22,905 nt of DNA from Thermohalobaculum sp050330995 (GCA_050330995.1 JBHJHI010000084.1:1-22905), one strand, 5' to 3'. Shown: positions 15,324 through 22,094, numbered from the stretch's first letter. Program-made: numbers and translations. Notes: generated by a model not told the origin, from the letters alone.

Positions 15324-16577
15324 ATGACAGACAGCCACGCCAGCGCCGACGCCGGGATCGAGGCGCGCGGCCCCGCCGCTCCCGAAGCGCCCCCGATGCA
15401 GGACGACCGCCGCGCCAAGCGCGCCGTCGCGATCCTCGCCTGGGCGCAGGCGGTGCTGGGCGCGCAGATGCCGGTGCACTTCATCCTCGGCGGGCTGGTC
15501 GGCGCGATGCTGGCCGAAGACCCCCGCCTCGCGACGCTGCCGATCTCGGCGATCGTGCTGACCTCGATGGTCTCGGCGCCGGCGCTGTCGTGGCTGATGG
15601 GGCGGGCGGGGCGGCGCACCGGCTTCCTGATCGGCGCCGCGAGCGGCGCGCTCTCGGCCTGGGTGGCGGTCGAGGCGATCCTCCTGCGCTCGTTCTGGCT
15701 GTTCTGCGCCGGCACCGCGCTCGCCGGCGTCTACATGGCCGCGCACAACCTCTACCGCTTCGCCGCCGCGGACCTCGCCTCGGACGCCTTTCGCCCCAAG
15801 GCCATCGCCTGGGTGATGGGCGGCGGGCTGATGGCGGCGCTGATCGGCCCCGAGATCGTGCAGCGCTTCGGCGAGGCCATGGCGCCGGTGCCGCACGCGG
15901 GCGCCTACCGCGCGCTGATCGTGCTGATCGCGGTGGGCGCGGTGCCGCTCCTGCTGCTCGACATCCCCCGCCCGCCGGTGCGCTCGGCCGATGCCCCCGC
16001 GGGACGGCCGCTCTCCGCCATTCTCGCCGAGCGGCGCGTGGCCGTCGCCATGCTCTGCGCGATGGTGTCCTACGCGCTCATGAACCTGGTGATGACCGCG
16101 ACGCCGCTCGCGATGGCGCTCTGCGGCTTCGCGACCGCCGCCTCGGCCGAGGTGGTGCGCGCGCACGTGCTCGCGATGTACGCGCCCTCCTTCGTCACCG
16201 GCTGGCTGATCGCGCGCTTCGGCGCCCCGGCGATCATCGCGACCGGGCTTCTCATGCTCGCCGGCGCTGCGGTGGTCGCCCTCCTCGGCATCGCCTTCGC
16301 CAACTTCATGGGCGCGCTGGTGCTGCTCGGCGTCGGCTGGAACTTCGGCTTCATCGGCGCGACCTCGATGCTCGCCGCCTCGGGCCGCGCCGAGGAGCGC
16401 CCGCGCCTCCAGGGCGTCAACGACTTCGCGGTGATGGCGCTGGTCTCGGTCGCCTCGCTGTCCTCGGGCGCGCTGCTCGGCACGGCCGGCTGGCAGGCGG
16501 TGCAGGCGGCGATGCTGCCGCTTCTGACCCTCGCGGGCGGCGCGCTGGCCTGGCTGGTGCTACGCGAGGGGCGGTGA
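15324..16577 (+). CDS. MFS family transporter
   Basis: This 417-residue, strongly hydrophobic protein has about twelve predicted membrane helices after a 30-residue polar N-terminus. Motifs include the loop 2-3 signature LMGRAGRRTGFLIG (the MFS G-R-RxG pattern) and GWNFGFIGATSML (about 338-350), frequent in bacterial MFS exporters of this subgroup. The start is the first ATG in frame; no ribosome binding site is visible and a second ATG at residue 25 (15396) is possible. A promoter-like pair placed right at the ATG may explain the missing site. It follows the aldehyde dehydrogenase gene by 201 bp on the same strand. A link to pigment or precursor export is only positional; substrate is unknown. 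Confidence 0.85.
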   Translation: MTDSHASADAGIEARGPAAPEAPPMQDDRRAKRAVAILAWAQAVLGAQMPVHFILGGLVGAMLAEDPRLATLPISAIVLTSMVSAPALSWLMGRAGRRTGFLIGAASGALSAWVAVEAILLRSFWLFCAGTALAGVYMAAHNLYRFAAADLASDAFRPKAIAWVMGGGLMAALIGPEIVQRFGEAMAPVPHAGAYRALIVLIAVGAVPLLLLDIPRPPVRSADAPAGRPLSAILAERRVAVAMLCAMVSYALMNLVMTATPLAMALCGFATAASAEVVRAHVLAMYAPSFVTGWLIARFGAPAIIATGLLMLAGAAVVALLGIAFANFMGALVLLGVGWNFGFIGATSMLAASGRAEERPRLQGVNDFAVMALVSVASLSSGALLGTAGWQAVQAAMLPLLTLAGGALAWLVLREGR

Positions 16578-16759
16578 AGCCCCTCTCGGTGACATGCCTT
16601 CGGCAGCAGAAACGTCGTTCTGACCGACTTCGGGTCGATGCCGGGCTTCGCGCATCCCGCTGCCGGCGAGTCCGCCGCTCGCGGGTCTCGGCGCACCGGG
16701 ATCGCTGGCCCGCCGCGGCGCCCGGGGAGGCGCGGCCGACGCGAACACGCAGCCGCCTC

Positions 16760-16794
16760 GATCGCGCCGTCCCGCTCTCTCCCTGGGCGCGATC
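16760..16794. repeat. 9-bp perfect inverted repeat in the 16578-16930 gap
   Basis: GATCGCGCC (16760-16768) pairs exactly with GGCGCGATC (16786-16794) across a 17-nt pyrimidine-rich loop. No U-tract follows. It lies about 60 bp upstream of the candidate promoter, so an operator is as plausible as an RNA hairpin. Confidence 0.45.
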
Positions 16795-16850
16795 CGGCAC
16801 GGCCGCCCTGCGAGAAGCGCCTGCGACGGATCGCACGAGCCAGTGCGTGG

Positions 16851-16879
16851 TTCACGGCGTCCATCGCGCGACCTAGATC
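16851..16879 (+). promoter_or_regulatory. Candidate housekeeping promoter of the dioxygenase-like gene
   Basis: TTCACG (16851-16856) and TAGATC (16874-16879) are 17 bp apart. The -35 differs from TTGACA at two positions and the -10 from TATAAT at two positions. Predicted start near 16886 gives a leader of about 45 nt before the ATG at 16931. Confidence 0.35.
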
Positions 16880-16930
16880 GGCGTCGACCCCGTGGGACGT
16901 GAGCGGACGGGCCGAACAGGAGGAGACGTC

Positions 16931-17437
16931 ATGACCAGCGTGACCACCACCCGCCGCCGCCTGCTCGCCGCGGGCGCTGCCACCGTCGGGTTCGCGACCG
17001 GCGCCTCCGGCTTCCTCGTGCCCGCGGGCGCCGCCGGCCTCGCGGCCCCCCCCCCCAAGCGCGGCGGCGCCAACAACAACCGCCCCGGCGCGCCGGACGG
17101 CGGGCGCATCGGAGGCGGCGGCTTCTGGATGAACGGCACCGTGCGCCGCGCCGGCGACGGCGCGCCGCTCCAGGGCGTGCGCATCCAGATCTGGGCGCAC
17201 ACCACCGAGGGCCACGAGCGCGACGAGCGCAGCCACGGCGCCACGCTGACCGACGCCGACGGCAACTTCCGGCTGGAGATGCCCCAGATCGTCCCCGCCT
17301 TCGGCCAGCCCCACGGCCACCTCGCCTACGACGCCGACTACGACGAGGGCGGCTTCGAGACCGTGTTCCTGCGTCCGGTGATGCCGCAGTGGCCCGACAC
17401 CAGCCTCAGCGCGCACTTCGTGCTCCAGCCGGCCTGA
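16931..17437 (+). CDS. Tat-exported intradiol ring-cleavage dioxygenase-like protein
   Basis: This 168-residue protein begins with a twin-arginine signal: TTTRRRLLAAGA (residues 5-16), a hydrophobic Ala/Gly-rich core to about residue 40, and a processing region around AGAAGLAA. The mature part resembles the intradiol dioxygenase beta-sandwich core: FWMNGTVRRAGDGAPLQGVR (65-84), IQIWAHTTEG, GATLTDADGNFRLEMP and a PHGH motif (H128, H130) in the position of the iron-binding His pair. The two tyrosine ligands of true intradiol dioxygenases are not evident at their expected places (after IQIWAH and in GNFRLEMPQIVPAF), so catechol cleavage is doubtful. The start has an excellent AGGAGGAG ribosome binding site. 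The gene is followed 19 bp later by a di-heme-like membrane protein, suggesting a periplasmic redox partner pair. Confidence 0.78.
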   Translation: MTSVTTTRRRLLAAGAATVGFATGASGFLVPAGAAGLAAPPPKRGGANNNRPGAPDGGRIGGGGFWMNGTVRRAGDGAPLQGVRIQIWAHTTEGHERDERSHGATLTDADGNFRLEMPQIVPAFGQPHGHLAYDADYDEGGFETVFLRPVMPQWPDTSLSAHFVLQPA

Positions 17438-17456
17438 GCGGGTCGGCCCGATCGCC

Positions 17457-18062
17457 ATGACCAGAGCCCGCGCGGTCCTGATCTGGACCGCCCTCGGCGC
17501 CGCCGTCGTCGTGCCGATCGCGGTGGCGGCCACGAGCCCGCTCCTGGCCTGGCGCGACCCGGTCTACATCGCGGCGGGCTTCGCCGGCGTGGTGGCGATG
17601 GCGCTCTGCCTGATCCAGCCGCTCCTCGCCGGCGGCTACCTGCCGGGCCTGCCCGCCCCCCGTGGGCGGCGGGTGCACCGCCTGGTCGGGGCCGGTCTGG
17701 TCGCCATAGTGGTGCTCCACGTCGCGGGGCTCTGGATGACCAGCCCGCCCGACGTGATCGACGCCCTCCTGTTCCGCTCGCCGACGCCGTTCTCCGCCTG
17801 GGGGGTAGCGGCGATGTGGGCGGCGTTCGCCGCCGCGCTCCTCGCGGCGCTGCGCCATCGCCTGCGCCCGCGCCGCTGGCGGCTGCTGCACACGAGCCTC
17901 GCGACGGTCGTCGTCGCGGGCGGCGCGGTCCACGCCCTGCTGATCGAGGGCACCATGGGCACGGCGTCGAAGACGGTGCTCTGCGCGCTCGCCGTCGCGG
18001 CGACGGCGAAGGTCGTGGCCGATCTGCGGGTGTGGGCGCTCGTGAGGCGGCGCGGGGCCTGA
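17457..18062 (+). CDS. Ferric reductase-like transmembrane protein, predicted b-type heme carrier
   Basis: This 201-residue membrane protein has about five to six predicted helices and no soluble flavin domain. Two histidine pairs with identical H-x13-H spacing, H74/H88 (RRVHRLVGAGLVAIVVLHV) and H145/H159 (WRLLHTSLATVVVAGGAVH), lie in separate helices, the arrangement used by ferric reductase and NADPH oxidase families to hold two stacked b hemes. By family knowledge it would move electrons across the inner membrane. It starts at the ATG 19 bp after the dioxygenase-like gene, so the two are very probably one operon. The pairing of a Tat-exported protein with such a membrane subunit recalls MsrP-MsrQ, but the exported partner here is of a different family. 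The electron donor is unknown. Confidence 0.78.
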   Translation: MTRARAVLIWTALGAAVVVPIAVAATSPLLAWRDPVYIAAGFAGVVAMALCLIQPLLAGGYLPGLPAPRGRRVHRLVGAGLVAIVVLHVAGLWMTSPPDVIDALLFRSPTPFSAWGVAAMWAAFAAALLAALRHRLRPRRWRLLHTSLATVVVAGGAVHALLIEGTMGTASKTVLCALAVAATAKVVADLRVWALVRRRGA

Positions 18063-18095
18063 GGGCGGGCCGACGGCGATCGGCGCGCACGGACT

Positions 18096-18560
18096 TCAGC
18101 GGATGTTGCCGTCCTCGTCGATGAAGCCCTCGACGTTGCCGAGGTTGCCGAGGATCTGCTGGAGCACGGTGAGCTGGCGCCCGAAGGTCGGGGTGGTGCG
18201 GGTCTCCAGGTCGATCACGCGCCCGTCCTCGAGCCCGAAGCGGTCCACCGCCGTCACCCGGTCGGTCTCGTCGAAGCTGACGGCGACGATGCGGCGCTCG
18301 ACCACCTCGGGGGCGAAGAAGGCGCGGCGCGAGACCGTGGTCGAGACGTAGTACCAGCCGTCCTCGCCGAAGGCGCCGACCGCGCCGGGGCGGCCGATCT
18401 TGCGGCGCACCGAGCCGCGGGTGTCCACCCCCTCGGCGATGGCCGCGATCTGCTCTTCGGGCGGCGCGTAGCCGTGGGTCGAGACCACCGGCGAGCAGCC
18501 GGGGAGCGCGGCGGCGAGAACGGTAGTGGCGAGGACGGCGGGGACGAGCGGTCGGCGCAT
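18096..18560 (-). CDS. bamE: BamE-like outer membrane lipoprotein (SmpA/OmlA family)
   Basis: This 154-residue protein has a signal peptide ending in a lipobox-like LPGC with the acylated cysteine at C22. The mature part contains a BamE-type fold: GVDTRGSVRRKIGRPG (44-59, equivalent to the family's GMTxxqVxxxLGxP region), WYYVSTTVSRRAFFAPEVVERRIVAVSFDE (69-98, with RIVAVSFD as the conserved strand) and an extended C-terminus. BamE is the lipoprotein helper of the BAM outer-membrane protein insertase. The gene diverges from the DUF177 gene, an arrangement common in alphaproteobacteria, which supports the call. A good -35/-10 pair (18593-18621) lies about 33 bases upstream. The slightly unusual proline at -2 of the lipobox is tolerated in some lipoproteins. 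Confidence 0.85.
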   Translation of the reverse strand: MRRPLVPAVLATTVLAAALPGCSPVVSTHGYAPPEEQIAAIAEGVDTRGSVRRKIGRPGAVGAFGEDGWYYVSTTVSRRAFFAPEVVERRIVAVSFDETDRVTAVDRFGLEDGRVIDLETRTTPTFGRQLTVLQQILGNLGNVEGFIDEDGNIR

Positions 18561-18592
18561 GTCGGTGGGCCCGTGGACGGCGGCGATGCCTT

Positions 18593-18621
18593 CCGTTAGC
18601 CGCCCGTCGTCATAAGTTCAA
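18593..18621 (-). promoter_or_regulatory. Candidate housekeeping promoter of the bamE-like gene
   Basis: On the minus strand TTGAAC (18616-18621) and TAACGG (18593-18598) are separated by exactly 17 bp. Predicted transcription start near 18586 leaves a leader of about 25 nt before the ATG at 18560. Confidence 0.45.
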
Positions 18622-18654
18622 CACGAGCGGCGGACGAGGGGTCCGGGAGGAGCG

Positions 18655-19284
18655 ATGAGCGAGCGAGACGCGCGGGGGCCGCGCGGGCCGGACGCGGCGG
18701 GGGCGCGCGGCAGGGCGCCTGTGCCCGACGCTCCCGCCCCCCTGCCCTTCCACCACGCCGTCGCGGTCGCGACGCTTGAGGAGGCGGGCGGGCTGACCTT
18801 CGATCTCGATCTCGAGGCGGCCGCGCGCGACGCGCTCGCGCGCTTCCTCGGCGTCGCCGCGGTCGAGGGCCTGCGCCTGTCCGGCACGCTCTCGCCCGCG
18901 GGCGAGGGCTACGCGCTCGACGCGCGCCTCGAAGCGGGCGTCGTGCAGACCTGCGGCGTCACGCTGGAGCCGGCGGCAGAGCGGGTCGCGGCCCGTGTCG
19001 AGCGGCTGTGGCTGCCGGGCGTCGCGCCCCCCGACGAGGCGGAGGTGGAACTCGGCGAGGACGCCGACCGCCTGCCCGAGCCTCTGGGCCACGAGATCGA
19101 CCTCGCCGAGCCGCTGGTCGAGGCGGTGGTGCTCGGGCTCGAGCCCTTCCCGCGCGCCCCCGGCGCCGAGCACGGCACGAAGGTCTACGGCCCGCCCGGC
19201 GCCGAGCCCCTGACCGACCAGGCCGCGCGCCCCTTCGCGGGCCTCGCGGATCTGCGCGAGCGGCTGAAGCGCGGCGGGAGCTGA
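18655..19284 (+). CDS. YceD/DUF177 family protein (23S rRNA accumulation protein)
   Basis: This 209-residue protein carries the family signature VVQTCGVTLEP (about 96-106, with C100), followed by the ELxEPLVEAVxLxLEPFPRxPG block (151-170) and the C-terminal PFAGLADLRERL, all typical of alphaproteobacterial DUF177 proteins. The family (YceD in E. coli) is needed for normal 23S rRNA accumulation, and its genes nearly always lie next to rpmF and plsX, as here. The N-terminal 30 residues are Arg/Ala/Pro-rich and unconserved. The ATG at 18655 has a strong GGGAGGAG ribosome binding site. Molecular mechanism is not established. Confidence 0.9.
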   Translation: MSERDARGPRGPDAAGARGRAPVPDAPAPLPFHHAVAVATLEEAGGLTFDLDLEAAARDALARFLGVAAVEGLRLSGTLSPAGEGYALDARLEAGVVQTCGVTLEPAAERVAARVERLWLPGVAPPDEAEVELGEDADRLPEPLGHEIDLAEPLVEAVVLGLEPFPRAPGAEHGTKVYGPPGAEPLTDQAARPFAGLADLRERLKRGGS

Positions 19285-19344
19285 ACCGGGCCGGCGGGGC
19301 GGGCGCGGCGACGTCCCGGCCGTGGAAAAAGCCGCGCCACCCCC

Positions 19345-19372
19345 TTGCCTGCGCGTGCGAGAGGCGTATTGG
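19345..19372 (+). promoter_or_regulatory. Candidate promoter upstream of rpmF
   Basis: TTGCCT (19345-19350) and TATTGG (19367-19372) are separated by 16 bp in the 221-bp gap between the DUF177 and rpmF genes, just after an AAAAA run at 19326-19330. A start near 19379 would give an unusually long leader of about 127 nt before the rpmF ATG, containing a GGGCCG/CGGCCC hairpin (19460-19482). Confidence 0.45.
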
Positions 19373-19505
19373 TGCGCGCTCGCGCGGCGGCGGGCGGCCG
19401 GACGCGCGGCACTGGCGAGAACGAGCAAGAACTAGAGCCGCACGGCCCGCGCCCCCGGAGGGCCGCAGCCTCGCGGCGGCCCGAGAGGCGAGAGGACCGA
19501 CACCC

Positions 19506-19712
19506 ATGGCCGTGCAGCAGAACCGCAAGACCCGTTCCAAGCGGGGCATGCGCCGCAGCCACGACAGCCTGACCCCCGTGACCGGGCACGAGTGCCCCAA
19601 CTGCGGCGAGCTGAAGCGTCCCCACCACGTCTGCGGTCACTGCGGCCACTACCGCGGCCGCGAGGTGGTCGCGACCGCGCCCGAGGTCGACTTCGACGAC
19701 GACGCGGCCTGA
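19506..19712 (+). CDS. rpmF: 50S ribosomal protein L32
   Basis: This 68-residue protein starts MAVQQNRKTRSKRGMRRSHD, the canonical L32 N-terminus. A four-cysteine zinc ribbon follows: C30 and C33 (CPNC), C43 and C46 (CGHC). The C-terminal YRGREVV and an acidic tail (DFDDDAA) complete it. It is a component of the large ribosomal subunit. The gene keeps the conserved position between DUF177 and plsX. The AGAGGA purine run about ten bases upstream serves as ribosome binding site. Retention of all four cysteines indicates the zinc-binding form of L32. Confidence 0.98.
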   Translation: MAVQQNRKTRSKRGMRRSHDSLTPVTGHECPNCGELKRPHHVCGHCGHYRGREVVATAPEVDFDDDAA

Positions 19713-19713
19713 T

Positions 19714-19749
19714 CGCCTCGCCCGGCGCGGGCGGACGGCGGGCGAGGCG
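19714..19749 (+). repeat. 11-bp inverted repeat between rpmF and plsX
   Basis: CGCCTCGCCCG (19714-19724) and CGGGCGAGGCG (19739-19749) are exact reverse complements with a 14-nt loop. The hairpin begins one base after the rpmF stop and ends 27 bases before the plsX ATG. It lacks a U-tract, so partial attenuation or an RNA-processing and stability element is more likely than full termination; it would let L32 be made in excess over PlsX. Confidence 0.6.
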
Positions 19750-19776
19750 GCGGCAGTATCCGACGCGCGGGGGCGT

Positions 19777-20931
19777 ATGAGCGACAGCACGGTGATCTCG
19801 GTCGACGCCATGGGCGGCGACGACGGGCCGAAGCCGGTGGTCGCCGGGCTCGCGCGCGCGATCGACCGTGAGCCGGACCTGCGCTTTCTGGTGTTCGGCG
19901 ACGGCGAGCGCATCGAGCCGGAGCTGAACCGGCGCAAGAACGCCCGCGTCCGCGACGCGATCACCCTGCGCCATACCGACGACGTCGTGCGAATGTCCGA
20001 CGATCCCTCGCGCGCCTGGCGCGAGCGGCGGGGCAGCTCGATGTGGGCCGCGCTCCAGTCGGTCAAGGCGGGCGAGGCGCGCGTGGCCGTCTCCTGCGGC
20101 AACACCGGCGCGCTGCTCACGCTCGCGACGCTGATCCTGCGCAAGGCGCCCTCGATCCACCGCTCGGCGCTCGCGGTGCACTGGCCCTCGGCCCAGGGCC
20201 ACGGGTTCAACACCGTGCTCGACGTGGGCGCCGAGAAGCGCGCCGGGCCGCGCGCGCTCGCGCAGTACGCGGTGATGGGCGCGGAATACGCCCGCCTCAG
20301 CTTCGGGCTGGAGCGCCCGCGCGTCGGCATCCTCAACATCGGTACCGAACCCGGCAAGGGGCTCAGCGACCACCAGATCGCGGCCGCCCGCCTCGCGCGC
20401 GTCGATCCCGAGCGCGCCGGCTTCGAGCCGGTCGGCTTCGTCGAGGGCACCGACATCCCGGAGACCGAGGTCGACGTGATCGTCACCGACGGCTTCACCG
20501 GCAACGTCGCGCTCAAGACCGCCGAGGGCACCGCCTCCTTCATCCGCACCGGCCTCAAGGAGGCGTTCCAGCACACCGTGCTGTCGAAGCTGTCGAGCCT
20601 GCTCGCCTACACCTCGCTGAAGCGCTTCCAGAAGCGCATCGACCCGAGGCGCGTGAACGGAGGCGTTTTCCTCGGGCTGAACGGCACCGTGGTCAAGAGC
20701 CACGGCAGCGCCGACGCGGTCGGCGTCGCCTCCGCCGTGCGCCTCGCCGCCGCCCTCGCCACCCACGACCTGACCGGCACGATCGGACAGCGCCTCGCCG
20801 CGCTCGACTTCTCCGATCTGCCGACCATGAGCCAGCAGGAGGAGCGGGTCTCCTCGGTCGAGGCGGTGCCGGACGCCGGCAGGGCCGACGCGCCCGCGGA
20901 TCGCGCGGTGCTGGAGCCGGGCGAGGGATGA
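19777..20931 (+). CDS. plsX: Phosphate acyltransferase PlsX
   Basis: This 384-residue enzyme opens with VISVDAMGGDDGPKPVV, the PlsX signature, followed by SCGNTGALLTLA (family SxGNTGA), LDVGAEKR, GILNIGTEPGKG and VTDGFTGNVALKTAEGTA. PlsX converts acyl-ACP plus phosphate to acyl-phosphate, the acyl donor for PlsY in phospholipid synthesis; it is a peripheral membrane protein. The first ATG of the frame (19777) directly precedes the fold. The last 30 residues are an acidic, Ala/Asp-rich tail beyond the usual family end. The TGA overlaps the ATG of fabH (ATGA), so the two lipid-initiation enzymes are translationally coupled. Confidence 0.97.
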   Translation: MSDSTVISVDAMGGDDGPKPVVAGLARAIDREPDLRFLVFGDGERIEPELNRRKNARVRDAITLRHTDDVVRMSDDPSRAWRERRGSSMWAALQSVKAGEARVAVSCGNTGALLTLATLILRKAPSIHRSALAVHWPSAQGHGFNTVLDVGAEKRAGPRALAQYAVMGAEYARLSFGLERPRVGILNIGTEPGKGLSDHQIAAARLARVDPERAGFEPVGFVEGTDIPETEVDVIVTDGFTGNVALKTAEGTASFIRTGLKEAFQHTVLSKLSSLLAYTSLKRFQKRIDPRRVNGGVFLGLNGTVVKSHGSADAVGVASAVRLAAALATHDLTGTIGQRLAALDFSDLPTMSQQEERVSSVEAVPDAGRADAPADRAVLEPGEG

Positions 20932-21992
20932 CCGCGGACGCGACCGACGGAGGCGCCGACGGGGGCGTCGACGGAAGCGCCGACCGGGGCACGCTCGGGC
21001 GACGCGCCCGGGCCGGCGGCACGATCCGCGCCGTCGCCACGGGCTGCGGGCACTACCTGCCCGAGCGCGTCGTCACCAACGAGGAGCTGGCCGCGCGCCT
21101 CGACACCTCCGACGACTGGATCGCGACGCGCACCGGCATCCGGCGCCGCCACGTCGCCGCCGAGGGCGAGCTGACCTCGGATCTCGCCGCGAACGCCGCG
21201 CGCGCCGCCCTCGGCGCCGCGGGGCGCGAGGCGGGCGAGATCGACGCGCTGGTGGTGGCGACCGCCACCCCCGACCAGACCTTCCCGGCGACCGCGACGC
21301 GGGTACAGCACGCGATCGGCATGGAGCGCGGATTCGCCTTCGACGTCCAGGCGGTCTGCGCGGGCTTCGTCTACGCCCTCGCCACCGCCAACGGGATGAT
21401 CCTCTCGGGTCAGGCGCGGCGCGTGCTGGTGATCGGCGCCGAGACCTTCTCGCGCATCCTCGACTGGGAGGACCGCGCGACCTGCGTGCTGTTCGGCGAC
21501 GGCGCCGGCGCGCTGGTGTTGGAGGCGGCAGAGGCGAGCGGCACCGCCGCCGACCGCGGGCTGATCGCGACCGGTCTGCATTCGGACGGGGCGCACAACC
21601 GGCTGCTCTACGTCTCGGGCGGGCCGTCCTCGACCGGCACCGCGGGCGTGCTCCGCATGGAGGGGCGGGAGGTGTTCCGCCACGCCGTCGGCAAGCTCGC
21701 CGCCGTCGCCGCCGAGGTGATGGACCGCGCGGGCGTCGGCCCGGAGGCGATCGACTGGATCGTGCCGCACCAGGCGAACCTGCGCATCATCGAGCAGACC
21801 GCGCGCAAGCTCGGCGTCGACATGGAGCGGGTGGTGGTGACCGTGCAGGACCACGGCAACACCTCGGCCGCCTCGATCCCGCTCGCGCTCTCGGTCGCGG
21901 TGGCCGACGGGCGGATACGGCCGGGCGATCTCGTGCTGATGGAGGCGATCGGCGGCGGGCTCGCCTGGGGCGGCGCGCTGCTACGGTGGTGA
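20928..21992 (+). CDS. fabH: 3-oxoacyl-ACP synthase III (FabH)
   Basis: This 354-residue enzyme condenses acetyl-CoA with malonyl-ACP to start fatty acid synthesis. The Cys-His-Asn triad is C144 (DVQAVCAGF), H281 (VPHQANLRI) and N311 (DHGNTSAAS). The fold begins at about residue 33 (IRAVATGCGHYLP). Compared with the usual length near 324, there is an extra N-terminal stretch of about 32 residues, Asp/Gly-rich and then Arg-rich, encoded by a 12-bp tandem repeat. No alternative start lies between this stretch and the fold, and the ATG overlaps the plsX stop, so the extension is probably translated. Confidence 0.96.
   Translation: MTADATDGGADGGVDGSADRGTLGRRARAGGTIRAVATGCGHYLPERVVTNEELAARLDTSDDWIATRTGIRRRHVAAEGELTSDLAANAARAALGAAGREAGEIDALVVATATPDQTFPATATRVQHAIGMERGFAFDVQAVCAGFVYALATANGMILSGQARRVLVIGAETFSRILDWEDRATCVLFGDGAGALVLEAAEASGTAADRGLIATGLHSDGAHNRLLYVSGGPSSTGTAGVLRMEGREVFRHAVGKLAAVAAEVMDRAGVGPEAIDWIVPHQANLRIIEQTARKLGVDMERVVVTVQDHGNTSAASIPLALSVAVADGRIRPGDLVLMEAIGGGLAWGGALLRW
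20945..20992 (+). repeat. 12-bp tandem repeat, four imperfect copies, inside fabH
   Basis: Four consecutive 12-bp units occupy 20945-20956, 20957-20968, 20969-20980 and 20981-20992: CGACGGAGGCGC, CGACGGGGGCGT, CGACGGAAGCGC and CGACCGGGGCAC. In the fabH frame, offset by one base, they encode DGGA, DGGV, DGSA and DRGT. Units are in phase with codons, so copy number change would add or remove four residues without a frameshift. Confidence 0.75.
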
Positions 21993-22010
21993 GCGCACTT
22001 TCCGTCACAC

Positions 22011-22023
22011 CATCAAATCGTTG
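22011..22023 (+). promoter_or_regulatory. Near-consensus IHF binding site upstream of ihfA
   Basis: CATCAAATCGTTG matches the IHF consensus WATCAANNNNTTR at eight of nine defined positions (the first W is C). It lies in one of the few AT-rich stretches of the window, immediately upstream of the -35 element of the ihfA promoter, suggesting autoregulation. Confidence 0.55.
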
Positions 22024-22026
22024 AAG

Positions 22027-22056
22027 TTGACCTTAGTTTCTCCTCGTCGCTATCGT
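22027..22056 (+). promoter_or_regulatory. Candidate promoter of ihfA
   Basis: TTGACC (22027-22032) and TATCGT (22051-22056) are 18 bp apart within an AT-rich stretch. Transcription would start near 22063, about 32 nt before the ihfA ATG at 22095, leaving room for the GGGAGG ribosome binding site. Confidence 0.6.
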
Positions 22057-22094
22057 CCCTCGCGCAAGAGAAACAACAGGGAGGCACGCGCACG

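Larger units (their letters stand above)
16578..16930. other. 353-bp gene-free region upstream of the Tat/dioxygenase-like gene
   Basis: No reading frame here has a convincing start, ribosome binding site or family motif on either strand. The region holds a perfect 9-bp inverted repeat (16760-16794), a candidate promoter (16851-16879) and the AGGAGGAG ribosome binding site of the next gene. Short open frames present here are typical of high-GC DNA. A small RNA or long regulatory region cannot be excluded. Confidence 0.5.

Noticed and set aside
13503..16166. Long upstream extension of the desaturase A frame
   Set aside because: The region runs antisense through the aldehyde dehydrogenase and MFS genes; the FAD domain and ribosome binding site place the start at 13502.
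13592..16876. 1094-residue plus-strand frame across the aldehyde dehydrogenase and MFS genes
   Set aside because: It is a shifted frame over two genes with intact catalytic or membrane motifs; its product is Arg/Gly/Ala-rich without any domain.
16578..16930. Possible small gene in the gap (short frames on both strands)
   Set aside because: No frame has a ribosome binding site together with a plausible protein; composition resembles shadow frames.
18069..18084. GCCGA/TCGGC hairpin between the ferric-reductase-like gene and the bamE-like gene
   Set aside because: A five-bp stem with a 6-nt loop and no U-tract is too weak to call a terminator in GC-rich DNA.
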